From Clostridia bacterium (lineage in GTDB: Bacteria; Bacillota_A; Clostridia; Oscillospirales; CAG-272): a DNA stretch of 13,701 bases. The notes beneath the pieces were generated by a model. That model was not told where the DNA came from. It made no database searches and was given only the letters and a program-made list of their open reading frames with translations. Shown piece after piece: positions 1 through 7,966 of this stretch (positions are counted from its first letter, which is position 1; each line of letters opens with the position of its first letter). The translations under genes and the position numbers were made by a program. Location of the stretch: the NCBI GenBank assembly GCA_017631775.1, contig JAGBSQ010000074.1:1-13701 (forward strand), given 5' to 3'.

Positions 1-1
1 C

Positions 2-394
2 ATCAAGAACGTATCTGACGCTGATTTTGAAGCACTCTTGGGTCACCCCATCCCCGACGGCAAATGGAGCGGCGAGATCACCGAAAACGATGCGCTCTGT
101 CAGCTCTATTATGCAAAGGGCGCGTTTGCACGCTTCCTCTACCGCACCTTGACCTCTATCAAAGAGAAGGCCGAAGCCAAGGGCGAGCCGAATTTGAACA
201 TTCTTTTCATTTACAACATGCCCATTCGTGCAATGGCAAAATTCTCTAACGGTATCGTATCCAAAAAGATGACCGAGGATATCCTCGTTATGGTCAACGG
301 CCACTTCTGGCGCGGTCTTGGCAAACTTCTTGTCGACTTCTTTAAAAACCTTTCCGCCATTTCCAAGTTCAATAAATCTCTCAAAGCAGAATAA
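2..394 (+). CDS. C-terminal part of a probable GH3 beta-glucosidase (5' end outside window)
   Basis: The reading frame is open from the left edge and ends with TAA at 392-394, so only the last ~130 residues are visible. They resemble the extension that follows the Fn3-like domain in many clostridial family 3 beta-glucosidases: a 'DADFEALLGHPIPDGKW' stretch, a 'YAKGAFARF' segment, and a tail with 'YNMPIRAMAKFSNGIVS' and 'VMVNGHFWRGLGK'. Those enzymes release glucose from short beta-glucosides. No catalytic residue is in view, so the family call rests on the tail alone. A TTG at 38 could be read as a start but the frame continues upstream, and nothing like a ribosome-binding site precedes it. 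Only 24 bases separate its stop from the response regulator, so co-transcription is likely. The tail differs from the end of the GH3 at 4724-7855, so the two are not recent duplicates. Confidence 0.65.
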   Translation: MKNVSDADFEALLGHPIPDGKWSGEITENDALCQLYYAKGAFARFLYRTLTSIKEKAEAKGEPNLNILFIYNMPIRAMAKFSNGIVSKKMTEDILVMVNGHFWRGLGKLLVDFFKNLSAISKFNKSLKAE

Positions 395-402
395 ACCAAT
401 TT

Positions 403-409
403 GGAAGGA
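403..409 (+). promoter_or_regulatory. Ribosome-binding site of the LytTR regulator
   Basis: GGAAGGA lies about 9 bases before the ATG at 419 and supports that start. It sits in the 24-base gap after the preceding gene; I see no promoter there. Confidence 0.6.
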
Positions 410-418
410 TGATTTTTT

Positions 419-1132
419 ATGATCAGAATTGCAATCGTTGAAGATGACCTTACCTATTCCAATCAGCTGGAAGGGTATCTTCACAAATACGAAACTGAAT
501 ACGGCGAGGCGTTTGAAATTACGACCTACACCGACGGCAACCTGATCGTAGGGGATTATCACTCGCAGTTCGATATTATCCTGATGGATATCGAAATGCA
601 GTATATGGACGGCATGTCGGCGGCGGAGGCCATTCGCAGGGTCGATAAAGAGGTAGTCATCATTTTTATCACCTACACGCCGCAATATGCCATTCGTGGC
701 TACGCGGTAGAGGCGCTTGATTACATTGTCAAGCCCATCTCCTATTTCGCGTTTTCGCAACGTCTTGCGCGCGCCATTATTCGCATGAAGAAGCGCGAGC
801 AAAAAAGTGTTATCATATCGGTCAAGGGCGGCGTTATCCGCTTTCCGGTCAACTCTATTTATTACATCGAAAGCCAAGGGCATGATATCATTTATCACAC
901 CTCAAGCGGCGACTACGTTACCTCGGGTACGCTCAAGGATGCGGAGGAGGCACTCTCCAGCCTGCATTTCTTCCGTGGCAGCAAATGGTATCTGATCAAC
1001 CTCTCGCAGGTAGAGGGACTTGAAGAGAGTGCCGCAAAGCTCAAGGGCGGTGCCTCGGTTGTTCTCAGCCGTGGGCGCAAAAAGGAGTTTATGGAGGCTT
1101 TGGCACAGTATTGGGATGAGGTGATGAAATGA
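419..1132 (+). CDS. LytTR-family response regulator (AgrA/VirR type)
   Basis: This 237-residue protein has the usual length and layout of the family. Residues 1-120 form a receiver domain with the acidic pair E8/D9/D10, phospho-acceptor D57 in 'IILMDIEM', switch residue T85 and K105 in 'DYIVKPIS'. Residues ~130-235 form a LytTR DNA-binding domain ('YYIESQGHDIIYHT', then 'FFRGSKWYLINLSQVEGL'). In this family, phosphorylation by a partner kinase drives binding to paired direct repeats upstream of target genes. Its stop overlaps the start of the kinase at 1129 by 4 bases, so the two are translationally coupled and very probably partners. I found no clear LytTR-type repeat pair upstream of any gene here, so its targets are unknown. 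Confidence 0.93.
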   Translation: MIRIAIVEDDLTYSNQLEGYLHKYETEYGEAFEITTYTDGNLIVGDYHSQFDIILMDIEMQYMDGMSAAEAIRRVDKEVVIIFITYTPQYAIRGYAVEALDYIVKPISYFAFSQRLARAIIRMKKREQKSVIISVKGGVIRFPVNSIYYIESQGHDIIYHTSSGDYVTSGTLKDAEEALSSLHFFRGSKWYLINLSQVEGLEESAAKLKGGASVVLSRGRKKEFMEALAQYWDEVMK

Positions 1133-2442
1133 TCGGCAATGCGATACCGGATATTCCGAGACTGTACACAGCGCTTGCCGAGTGGCTCTCCTGCCTTGTC
1201 ATCGTCCTCTCGCTCAAGCCTGCCATCAACCGCTACAAGGTGGCGCTCCTCTCGCTTTTGTATCTTGGCGTGCTCATCGCCTTTTTGGAGCTGACGGCAA
1301 ACATTGTTCTTTGGCTGTGGTTGCCTTGCATGTTGGCGGCGTTTTTCCTCATGACGGGGTTTGTTTTCCTTTGCACAAAGGCAAACTATTACGAGAGCGT
1401 TTACTATGCCGTGCTGGCGTTTTCCACCGCCGAGTGTATTGCCTCGGTTGAGTGGCAAATCATCAATTATACCTACCGCGACGCGTCCGAAATTCCCCTT
1501 TGGGCAGAGGTGCTGGCGCTTGTTGCTATTTATGGCATTCTTGTGTTTATCGAGCACCAAATGTTCAATCGCCGCATCTCCATTGATACTTCCTTCCACA
1601 TCGACCGCGGCGCGTGGTTTACCGCTATCTTTATTGCGGCAATCGTGTTTATGTTCAGCAATTTGCGCTTTGCTACCGACAATGCCGCCGCTGCGGGACA
1701 GTTCTCGCGCGAGATCGCAAGCGTGCGCACGCTTGTGGATATTGCAGGCGTGGCGGTGCTTTACGCGCACTACGTCTCCTGCCGCAACAACACCATGCGC
1801 GAGGAGCTCGAGGCGGTGCAAAACACGTTGCAGACCCAATATCAGCAATACAAGCAATCTCGCGAGAGCATTGACCTCATTAACATGAAGTACCATGACC
1901 TCAAGCACCAAATCGGGTATTTGCGAAGCGAGGAGGATGCCGGAAAGCGCAATGCATTCCTTGATAGACTTGAGGAGGACATTAAGAGCTTTGAGCTCCA
2001 AAACAAAACCGGCAATGCAGTTCTTGATACCATTCTCACGGGCAAAAGCCTTTACTGCTACAAGCATGGCATTACCATGACTTGCGTGGCAGACGGCAAG
2101 CTGCTCGATTTTATGGAGGCAATGGATATTTGCAGCATCTTTGGCAACGCGCTCGATAACGCCATCGAATCTGTGCTGCGCATCAAGGATAAAGAAAAGC
2201 GCCTCATTCACGTTACCGTGTCACAGCTGAACGATTTTGTAATGATGCGCATTGAAAACTACTACGAAGACGTGCTCAAAACCGACGGTGAAAACTACGT
2301 TACCACAAAGGACGACAAACGTTCTCACGGTTGGGGAATCAAGAGCATCAAATACACAGCCGACCGCTATGACGGAGCGGTCTACATCAACACAGACAAC
2401 AACTGGTTCGATATTAAGATCGCCATTCCCAAAAGATCTTAA
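1129..2442 (+). CDS. GHKL-domain sensor histidine kinase (AgrC-like)
   Basis: The 437-residue product starts with about seven hydrophobic segments (roughly residues 12-30, 38-56, 58-82, 91-112, 124-141, 162-180, 202-218), so it is an integral membrane sensor. A likely coiled coil (220-254) leads to the phospho-acceptor box 'YHDLKHQ' with H256 as the likely phosphorylated histidine (H260 also present). The ATP-binding GHKL domain follows, with N-box 'FGNALDNAIES' (N340, D343, N344) and G-box 'HGWGIKSI' (G401, G403). This arrangement is that of AgrC/CitA-like kinases paired with LytTR regulators, some of which sense peptides. No AgrB/AgrD-like peptide gene is visible, so the signal is unknown. 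GAGGTG just before the ATG is its ribosome-binding site, inside the regulator gene. Confidence 0.92.
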   Translation: MIGNAIPDIPRLYTALAEWLSCLVIVLSLKPAINRYKVALLSLLYLGVLIAFLELTANIVLWLWLPCMLAAFFLMTGFVFLCTKANYYESVYYAVLAFSTAECIASVEWQIINYTYRDASEIPLWAEVLALVAIYGILVFIEHQMFNRRISIDTSFHIDRGAWFTAIFIAAIVFMFSNLRFATDNAAAAGQFSREIASVRTLVDIAGVAVLYAHYVSCRNNTMREELEAVQNTLQTQYQQYKQSRESIDLINMKYHDLKHQIGYLRSEEDAGKRNAFLDRLEEDIKSFELQNKTGNAVLDTILTGKSLYCYKHGITMTCVADGKLLDFMEAMDICSIFGNALDNAIESVLRIKDKEKRLIHVTVSQLNDFVMMRIENYYEDVLKTDGENYVTTKDDKRSHGWGIKSIKYTADRYDGAVYINTDNNWFDIKIAIPKRS

Positions 2443-2463
2443 CGAGGAGCCGCATCCTTTCAA

Positions 2464-2473
2464 GAAGGAGGGA
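2464..2473 (+). promoter_or_regulatory. Strong ribosome-binding site of glf
   Basis: AAGGAGGGAG lies 7 bases before the ATG at 2481 and fixes that start. The 38-base gap after the kinase gene holds no recognisable promoter or terminator, which suggests that glf is transcribed with the two-component genes. Confidence 0.65.
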
Positions 2474-2480
2474 GAAGACT

Positions 2481-3581
2481 ATGAAATATGACTATTTGAT
2501 CGTCGGTGCCGGACTGTTTGGCGCGACGTTTGCCCAAAAGGCAAGGGAGGCGGGCAAACGGGTGCTTGTCATCGACAAACGCGACCATGTTGGAGGAAAT
2601 GTCTACACCGAGGACGTTGAAGGCATTCAGGTGCACAAATACGGCGCACACATCTTTCATACAAACGACCGTCGCGTGTGGGAGTACGTCAACCGTTTTG
2701 CCGAGTTCAACCGCTACACAAATTCGCCCATGGCAAATTATCACGGCGAGCTTTACTCCTTGCCCTTCAATATGCTCACGTTTAACAAGATGTGGGGCGT
2801 GATTACGCCCGACGAAGCCAAAGCAAAGATAGAAGAGCAAAGAGCGGCAAGCGGCATTTGCGAGCCTCAAAACCTTGAGGAGCAGGCCATCAGCTTGGTG
2901 GGCACCGATATTTATGAAAAGCTCATCAATGGCTACACAGAAAAGCAATGGGGCAGACCCTGCCGCGAGCTTCCCGCATTCATCATCAAGCGTTTGCCCG
3001 TCCGTTTTACCTATGATAACAACTACTTCAACGCGCTCTATCAAGGCATTCCCACAGAGGGGTATACCGCTATGGTAGAGAGAATGCTCGACGGAATTGA
3101 GGTTCGCCTTGGCGTAGATTTCTTCGAAGATCGCAACATGTATGAGGAAATGGCCGAAAAAATTGTTTATACCGGTGCGCTTGACGCTTATTTTGAATAT
3201 TGCTACGGCCCCCTCAACTACCGCAGCATTCGTTTTGAAACCGAGGTTCTTGACACCGACAACTATCAGGGCAATGCGGTCATCAATTACACCGATGCCG
3301 AAACGCCCTACACGCGCATCATCGAGCACAAGCACTTTGTGTTTGGCACACAACCCAAAACCGTTATTTCCAAGGAGTTCAGCCAAGAGTGGACGCTCGG
3401 CATCGAACCCTACTATCCCATCAACGATGACACCAACAATGCGCTTTGCGAAAAATACAAGGCGTTGGCGCAGCAACAAGAAAGGGTCATTTTTGGCGGC
3501 CGACTTGGTCAGTACCGCTACTATGACATGGACGCGGTAATTCTCTCCGCACTGGAGGCCGCAGAAAGAGAGCTTGTATGA
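2481..3581 (+). CDS. glf: UDP-galactopyranose mutase
   Basis: This flavoenzyme interconverts UDP-galactopyranose and UDP-galactofuranose, supplying galactofuranose for cell-surface glycans. At 366 residues it has the normal bacterial length. Visible family hallmarks are the FAD Rossmann motif 'VGAGLFGATFA' (8-18), 'DKRDHVGGN' (32-40), 'HKYGAHIFHT' (52-61), the substrate-loop region 'GYTEKQWGRP' (151-160), 'LPVRFTYDNNYF' with R175 (like the catalytic-site Arg174 of the Klebsiella enzyme), R279, and the C-terminal FAD-contact motif 'GRLGQYRYYDMDAVI' (340-354). Its stop overlaps the start of the glycosyltransferase by 4 bases, so that enzyme probably works in the same polysaccharide pathway. The protein should be cytoplasmic. 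Confidence 0.96.
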   Translation: MKYDYLIVGAGLFGATFAQKAREAGKRVLVIDKRDHVGGNVYTEDVEGIQVHKYGAHIFHTNDRRVWEYVNRFAEFNRYTNSPMANYHGELYSLPFNMLTFNKMWGVITPDEAKAKIEEQRAASGICEPQNLEEQAISLVGTDIYEKLINGYTEKQWGRPCRELPAFIIKRLPVRFTYDNNYFNALYQGIPTEGYTAMVERMLDGIEVRLGVDFFEDRNMYEEMAEKIVYTGALDAYFEYCYGPLNYRSIRFETEVLDTDNYQGNAVINYTDAETPYTRIIEHKHFVFGTQPKTVISKEFSQEWTLGIEPYYPINDDTNNALCEKYKALAQQQERVIFGGRLGQYRYYDMDAVILSALEAAERELV

Positions 3582-4594
3582 ACCAAAAATTATTGACAGT
3601 AACAGTACCTTGCTATAACTCCGAGGCTTATATGCGCGGCTGTGTAGACAGCCTGCTTACGGGTGGCGAGAGAGTGGAAATCATCATCATCAATGACGGC
3701 TCCACCGACGCCACGGGTGCCATTGCCGACGAATACGCGGCAGCATACCCGAGCATCGTTAAGGTCGTTCACCAAGAGAACGGCGGACACGGTGAGGGCA
3801 TTAACCAAGGCGCAAAGCACGCCACGGGTATTTATTTTAAGGTGGTTGACAGCGACGATAAGATGAGCGAGGATTTTCCCGCATTCCTCGATGCTCTTGA
3901 AGAGTGCGAAAAAGAAGGCGGCGTTGACCTTGCCGTCAGCAACTATTATTACGTTCACACCGACGGTGTTGGCGACCGCTCCATCAATTATGCGAGCGTT
4001 CTTCCCAAAAACCGCATTTTTGAATGGAAGGATACCAAGCGCTTCTTCCTGCATCAAATGCTCACCATTCACTCCTGCACCTTCCGCACCTCTCTTCTCA
4101 AGGAGTGGGACGAACCCCTGCCGCGCAAGATTTTTTATGAGGATAACCTCATGATTTGCAAAAACCTGCCGCGCGTCAAAAAGATGTATTATTTTCCCCA
4201 TGACCTCTACCGCTATTGGATAGGCAGACCTGACCAATCGGTGCAAGAGGCGGCGGTCATTAAGAGATACACCCACCAGCTGCTTGTAAACGAAAAGAGC
4301 TTTGCGGCATGCGATCTTGATAGCATCAAGGAGCCCATGCTCAAAAAGTATTTAAAGCACGAGCTGTTCATGCTCTTTGGCATTGGCATCATGTTCACAC
4401 GCTTGAACAAGAGCGACGAGGCAGATGCAAATTTGGAAGCTATGTGGGAAAATTGCAAAAAGCACAACAACAAGTGGGGCAGATACTTCCGCCACCGCAC
4501 ACCGCTTGCTTTTGTTTGCATCAAGGGCAAATTCGGCAGAGCGATTGCAATTTTCTTCTACCGTGTAGCAAATAAGATCGTAAGATTTAATTAA
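3578..4594 (+). CDS. Family 2 (GT-A) glycosyltransferase
   Basis: The 338-residue product begins 'LLTVTVPCYNSEAYM', a classic GT2 N-terminus, followed by 'IIINDGSTDAT' (36-46), which contacts the nucleotide sugar. The metal-binding DXD motif is 'DSDD' (91-94), and the 'FYEDN' acidic motif (186-190) is in the place of the usual catalytic-base ED pair. No transmembrane segment stands out, and the basic C-terminus suggests peripheral association with the membrane. It would add a sugar to a surface polysaccharide or lipid-linked precursor. The coupling to glf makes a galactofuranosyl or neighbouring-residue transfer plausible, but donor and acceptor cannot be read from sequence. It is the last gene of the plus-strand run and is followed by a strong terminator. 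Confidence 0.9.
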   Translation: MNQKLLTVTVPCYNSEAYMRGCVDSLLTGGERVEIIIINDGSTDATGAIADEYAAAYPSIVKVVHQENGGHGEGINQGAKHATGIYFKVVDSDDKMSEDFPAFLDALEECEKEGGVDLAVSNYYYVHTDGVGDRSINYASVLPKNRIFEWKDTKRFFLHQMLTIHSCTFRTSLLKEWDEPLPRKIFYEDNLMICKNLPRVKKMYYFPHDLYRYWIGRPDQSVQEAAVIKRYTHQLLVNEKSFAACDLDSIKEPMLKKYLKHELFMLFGIGIMFTRLNKSDEADANLEAMWENCKKHNNKWGRYFRHRTPLAFVCIKGKFGRAIAIFFYRVANKIVRFN

Positions 4595-4670
4595 AAGGCG
4601 GGTGCAATTTGCGCACAACAAAAGCCTCCCCCTCAAGGGTAAGCCTTTTGGTTGGTCGCCGCTTTGTATT

Positions 4671-4717
4671 AAAAAACAGCGCACACACGAAAACCGTGTG
4701 TGCGCTGTTTTTTATTT
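4671..4717. terminator. Bidirectional intrinsic terminator between convergent operons
   Basis: The perfect 13-bp stem CAGCGCACACACG (4677-4689) pairs with CGTGTGTGCGCTG (4695-4707) around a 5-base loop. It is flanked by A6 on the left and a T-rich tract (TTTTTTATTTT) on the right, so it can end transcripts from both directions. It lies 77 bases after the glycosyltransferase stop and just beyond the minus-strand GH3 stop at 4724, so it serves both gene runs. The remainder of the 4595-4723 gap holds no other clear feature. Confidence 0.93.
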
Positions 4718-4723
4718 TGTTTT

Positions 4724-7700
4724 TTATTCGGCCTCTTCGGGGGTGTTGGGTTGTTCTTCTACAACTTCTTCCGCACCGCCGTCAACAACCAAAAGGATGT
4801 TTTTGCGGTTGCGAATTCTTCTTGCAAGAACAATTCCCATCCAACAAAGTCCCGCAACGGCGAGAACGTCCCAACCAATGAGGATGAGCTTGTAGTATGC
4901 AAATCCTTTAACGTATTCAACGCCATGAACAAAGCCGTTCATGCCGGCGGAGTTGACTACTGTGTAAAGAATATGGTGTGCAGCCTCGCGGCCGAGCTCT
5001 TGGTATTCGGGGTATTTGGAAATATCAAATCCAAACAGAGCATCCATGCCAACGGTTTTGAGCTTGGCGTCGCCGCCGCCGCCCAGGGTTTGCAGAGTGC
5101 CCATGTAAGAGCCCTTGCCGGCACCTACCTCGTAGTCGGTGAGAACAAAGCCTACAAAGCCCCATTCGCCGCGCAAAACGTCGGTAATGAGGTCATAGTG
5201 ACCGCCTGCCCATGTTGCTCCAATACGGTTAAAAGAGGTCATTACTGCGGTTGCCGCGGGAACGGTGGTCGTCTTCCAGGTGTAGCCGGTAATCTTGCCG
5301 TTGCCGTTCTTAATGGGCTCGTTGTAACCGATTTCTACCGTGTTGCCTACAATGGTCATTTCAAAGGGCTTGAGGTAGATCTCGCGAATGGTCTGCTCAT
5401 CTGCAAAGGTTGCAATGCCGCGCTCATCGCGGTGGGTTTCTTGGTCGTTCAAAGCAAAGTGCTTGATAAAGGCGTACATACCCTTTTGCGCCGCACCGTT
5501 GACCTCGGCCTTGCCGAGAACGCCGGAGAGGAAGGCATCTTCGGAGTAGTATTCAAAGTTTCTGCCTGCAAAGGGTGTGCGGTGAATGTTCATGCCGGGG
5601 CCGTACCAGCCGCAGGTGCCGGAGTAAAGACCGTCCTCGGCAATGCCGCGACCCATATCCTCGGCAAGCTGAACGTTCCAAGCGCAAGCCAACATATATT
5701 GGGTAGGCCATGTCATTGCTTGCAGACCCTCGCCAATGGGCATAGAGCCGTGTGCAATGATGTCATTGAGACCTGCAGGGCCGTCAAGGTCGGTAACCTT
5801 GGGTTTGTTGATGGATTTCATCTCGGGGGAGCAATAACCGCACTCGTCAATCAGCTTGGAGAGCTCTGCGAGTGTGATTTGGTCAAGCAGCTCATCCCAA
5901 AGCGGATCGTCATAGGGGAGTCCGCGTAAATCAATCAGGTCGATGTCGCCCTTCTTGCCAAAGACGATTTCTTTTACTTCCTTGCCAAGGTAGGGGTTCA
6001 GGGGATTTTCGGATTCGAGGATATCCTTAATAAAAGCGGAAACAGCCTTTTGGAATTGCTTGCCGCCAACCTCTGCACGGCTTGCTACGTCAGAGGCATC
6101 GCCATAGCGCAAGCCGTTGTTTTCCATAACGCTCCAATCGCTTCTGGAAAGATAAACGGCATCCGCAAGAGTTGCGTTGGGGAATTGGTTCTCAATGGTC
6201 TGCAGGCCCTCTGCCGCTACCGAGTAGGTGGTGTAGTCGGCGGTTGCTTGGTTGTAACGGCCAACCATTCCCTCGCCTGCAGGGGAGGTGGAAGCATCTT
6301 GCTTGCTGTTGATCAAAAGCGAAGCGTCAACGCCTTTTTCCAAAAGGATGAGGTTGATTGCCTCGTGCGCGTTGCTTGCGGCAGTGATGTAGTAGTCGCC
6401 TGCATCAAGAACGTAGCCGCCCTTGCCACCGTTGGCACTTACGTCATAGCTTGTCAAATCCTTGAGGTTGACAAGAACGTTAACTGTTTCGGAGGCGCCG
6501 GGGGCGAGGTTTGCGGTCTTTGCAAATCCAACGAGAACAACCGAGGACTTCTCAACACCGCCAAGGGTGTAGGGCGCTTGCGCGTAAATTTGCACAACGT
6601 CCATGCCGTTTCTTTGTCCTACGTTCTTTACGGTTACGGTAACGGTGATGTTGCCGCTCTCATCGGGGGCGGACATGGTAAAGTCGGTCCACTCAAACGA
6701 GGTGTAGGAAAGACCGTAGCCAAAGGGATAGATAACGGTGCTTGCATAGTCGTAGGTGCCTACGTTGGGGGTACCGAGAACAACGTCCTCATAACGGGTC
6801 TCGTAGTATCTGTAACCAACGTAAATGCCCTCGCTATAGTTTACGTAGTAGTAATCGTTCTTTGTACCGGTGAACTTAAAGTCACCCATGTTTTGCATAG
6901 CGGGGGAAGAGAAATTGTCATATACCCAAGTGTCAACGAGGTGGCCGGAGGCCGAAATCTCATTGCCGCCGGCATCCACACCGGTCATCATGTAGCCAAG
7001 GCCGTAGGTGCCGGTTCTGCCCGCGCCGGGGAAATTGATAACGGCATTGATGTTCTCGTAGTCGGCAACCCAACCAAGCTCAATGGCGTTGTTGCAGTTG
7101 ACAAGAAGAATAACGTTATCAAAGTTTTCGTTGAGGTAGGAAATGATTTCAAGCTCGGTAGCGTCGGGCTCGAGGTAGTGTTGACCTGCCACGCCGCCAA
7201 AGGCCGCCATGTCGCGTGCTTCGTCGCCACCCTCACCGCCTGTACGGGAGAGAACGAACATAGCAACCGTTCCTTCAAACGTGCTTACCAAGGAGGTGTC
7301 CTTTGTGATCACGTTCAAGGGGCATTCGTTAATAGACCAGTCAAGGTCAGCGCCGTAGTTGACAACGCCAATGCCTCTTTTATAAGAGGAACCCGCGCCG
7401 CTTTTGTAAAAGTTCCAAAGCGAGTTGTTTACAACCAGTCCTGCGTTTTCAAGGCCGGATTTGAGGTCCTTGGTCAGCTCAAAGGAGCCCGAACCCGAAC
7501 CGGAGCCGCCGCTGACAAGGTCGACCGAGGAGTGGCTGAAGATGCTGAGCTCGGTGCCTGCAGGGAGGGGAAGCAGACCGTCGTTCTCAAGCAGGGTAAT
7601 ACCCTCTTGAACGATTTGTGCAACCTTCTTTTCTTCATAGGCATAAAGCTCAGAGGCACTGCCAAAATCGCTCTTGTAGTAATTTGTGTCAGCACCAAAG

Positions 7701-7855
7701 GTGTCGCCCTTGAGGCTGGAAGGCGTTGCGCCAAAGAATTTTTCAAAAATGTTATCAAACTTGGTCAGGGCCAAAGCATCAAACACGATTGTAAAAACAA
7801 GGAGCACAGCCATACCGATTGCCAAGGGAGCAATTCTTTTTTGATTGTTTTTCAT
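4724..7855 (-). CDS. Membrane-anchored GH3 beta-glucosidase with permuted domain order
   Basis: The 1043-residue protein hydrolyses beta-glucosides, probably oligosaccharides released by the GH16 enzymes encoded upstream. Domain order is reversed compared with ordinary GH3. After an N-terminal membrane segment (~10-30) comes the alpha/beta sandwich domain ('IVQEGITLLENDGLLPL', 81-97; 'SRTGGEGGDE', 203-212, with E208 the likely acid/base). An Fn3-like domain (~375-500, opening 'YPFGYGLSYTSFEW') follows, and then the TIM-barrel domain (~640-945) with 'DLDGPAGL' (689-696), 'IKHFALNDQETHRDERG' (K798, H799) and nucleophile D907 in 'GFVLTDYEVG'. A second membrane segment (~988-1010), a basic stretch and an acidic tail end the protein, so both ends should be cytoplasmic and the catalytic part outside. 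The start at 7855 is preferred over 7879 because an AGGAGA site lies 6 bases upstream. Reversed GH3s are known from Ruminococcus albus and Butyrivibrio fibrisolvens. Confidence 0.9.
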   Translation of the reverse strand: MKNNQKRIAPLAIGMAVLLVFTIVFDALALTKFDNIFEKFFGATPSSLKGDTFGADTNYYKSDFGSASELYAYEEKKVAQIVQEGITLLENDGLLPLPAGTELSIFSHSSVDLVSGGSGSGSGSFELTKDLKSGLENAGLVVNNSLWNFYKSGAGSSYKRGIGVVNYGADLDWSINECPLNVITKDTSLVSTFEGTVAMFVLSRTGGEGGDEARDMAAFGGVAGQHYLEPDATELEIISYLNENFDNVILLVNCNNAIELGWVADYENINAVINFPGAGRTGTYGLGYMMTGVDAGGNEISASGHLVDTWVYDNFSSPAMQNMGDFKFTGTKNDYYYVNYSEGIYVGYRYYETRYEDVVLGTPNVGTYDYASTVIYPFGYGLSYTSFEWTDFTMSAPDESGNITVTVTVKNVGQRNGMDVVQIYAQAPYTLGGVEKSSVVLVGFAKTANLAPGASETVNVLVNLKDLTSYDVSANGGKGGYVLDAGDYYITAASNAHEAINLILLEKGVDASLLINSKQDASTSPAGEGMVGRYNQATADYTTYSVAAEGLQTIENQFPNATLADAVYLSRSDWSVMENNGLRYGDASDVASRAEVGGKQFQKAVSAFIKDILESENPLNPYLGKEVKEIVFGKKGDIDLIDLRGLPYDDPLWDELLDQITLAELSKLIDECGYCSPEMKSINKPKVTDLDGPAGLNDIIAHGSMPIGEGLQAMTWPTQYMLACAWNVQLAEDMGRGIAEDGLYSGTCGWYGPGMNIHRTPFAGRNFEYYSEDAFLSGVLGKAEVNGAAQKGMYAFIKHFALNDQETHRDERGIATFADEQTIREIYLKPFEMTIVGNTVEIGYNEPIKNGNGKITGYTWKTTTVPAATAVMTSFNRIGATWAGGHYDLITDVLRGEWGFVGFVLTDYEVGAGKGSYMGTLQTLGGGGDAKLKTVGMDALFGFDISKYPEYQELGREAAHHILYTVVNSAGMNGFVHGVEYVKGFAYYKLILIGWDVLAVAGLCWMGIVLARRIRNRKNILLVVDGGAEEVVEEQPNTPEEAE

Positions 7856-7874
7856 ATCAATCTCCTGAATAATA

Positions 7875-7904
7875 AGCATACGGTGTGATGATTCGATTTA
7901 TCAA
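7875..7904 (-). promoter_or_regulatory. Possible weak promoter of the GH3 gene
   Basis: On the minus strand, TTGATA (7904-7899) and TATGCT (7880-7875) are 18 bases apart, matching sigma-A boxes at 5/6 and 4/6 positions. The start would fall near 7868, leaving a leader barely long enough for the ribosome-binding site, so this may be chance. If real, it would let GH3 be transcribed apart from the GH16 genes. Confidence 0.25.
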
Positions 7905-7928
7905 GCGGCTGTCCGAGGACAGCCGCTT
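7903..7928. terminator. Intergenic hairpin between large GH16 and GH3
   Basis: AAGCGGCTGTCC (7903-7914) is followed by GA and its exact complement (7917-7928), giving a stem of 10-12 bp. It sits in the 111-base gap between two minus-strand genes. On the minus strand only two T residues follow the stem, so it is a poor terminator for the GH16 transcript. On the plus strand it is followed by ATTTGTTTTATT, so it would stop antisense transcripts better. It may instead protect the 3' end of the GH16 message or set unequal expression of the two genes. Confidence 0.5.
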
Positions 7929-7966
7929 ATTTGTTTTATTGTGCTACGGTAAGCGAAATAGAGGGA

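Noticed and set aside
913..3479. Long minus-strand frames opposite the kinase (432 codons) and glf (339 codons)
   Set aside because: They lie antisense to genes with unmistakable motifs and good ribosome-binding sites, and show no protein family of their own.
4600..4670. A short segment with AAAAGCCTCCCCCTC and AAGGGTAAGCCTTTTGG resembling intergenic repeats of gut Clostridia
   Set aside because: The two halves do not form a good inverted repeat (only CCCT/AGGG pairs) and one degenerate copy is not enough to call an element.
6050..7888. A 612-codon plus-strand open frame, and a 409-codon one at 4700-5929, opposite GH3
   Set aside because: Same codon-bias effect; no ribosome-binding site, no recognisable domain, and the opposite strand encodes a complete GH3.
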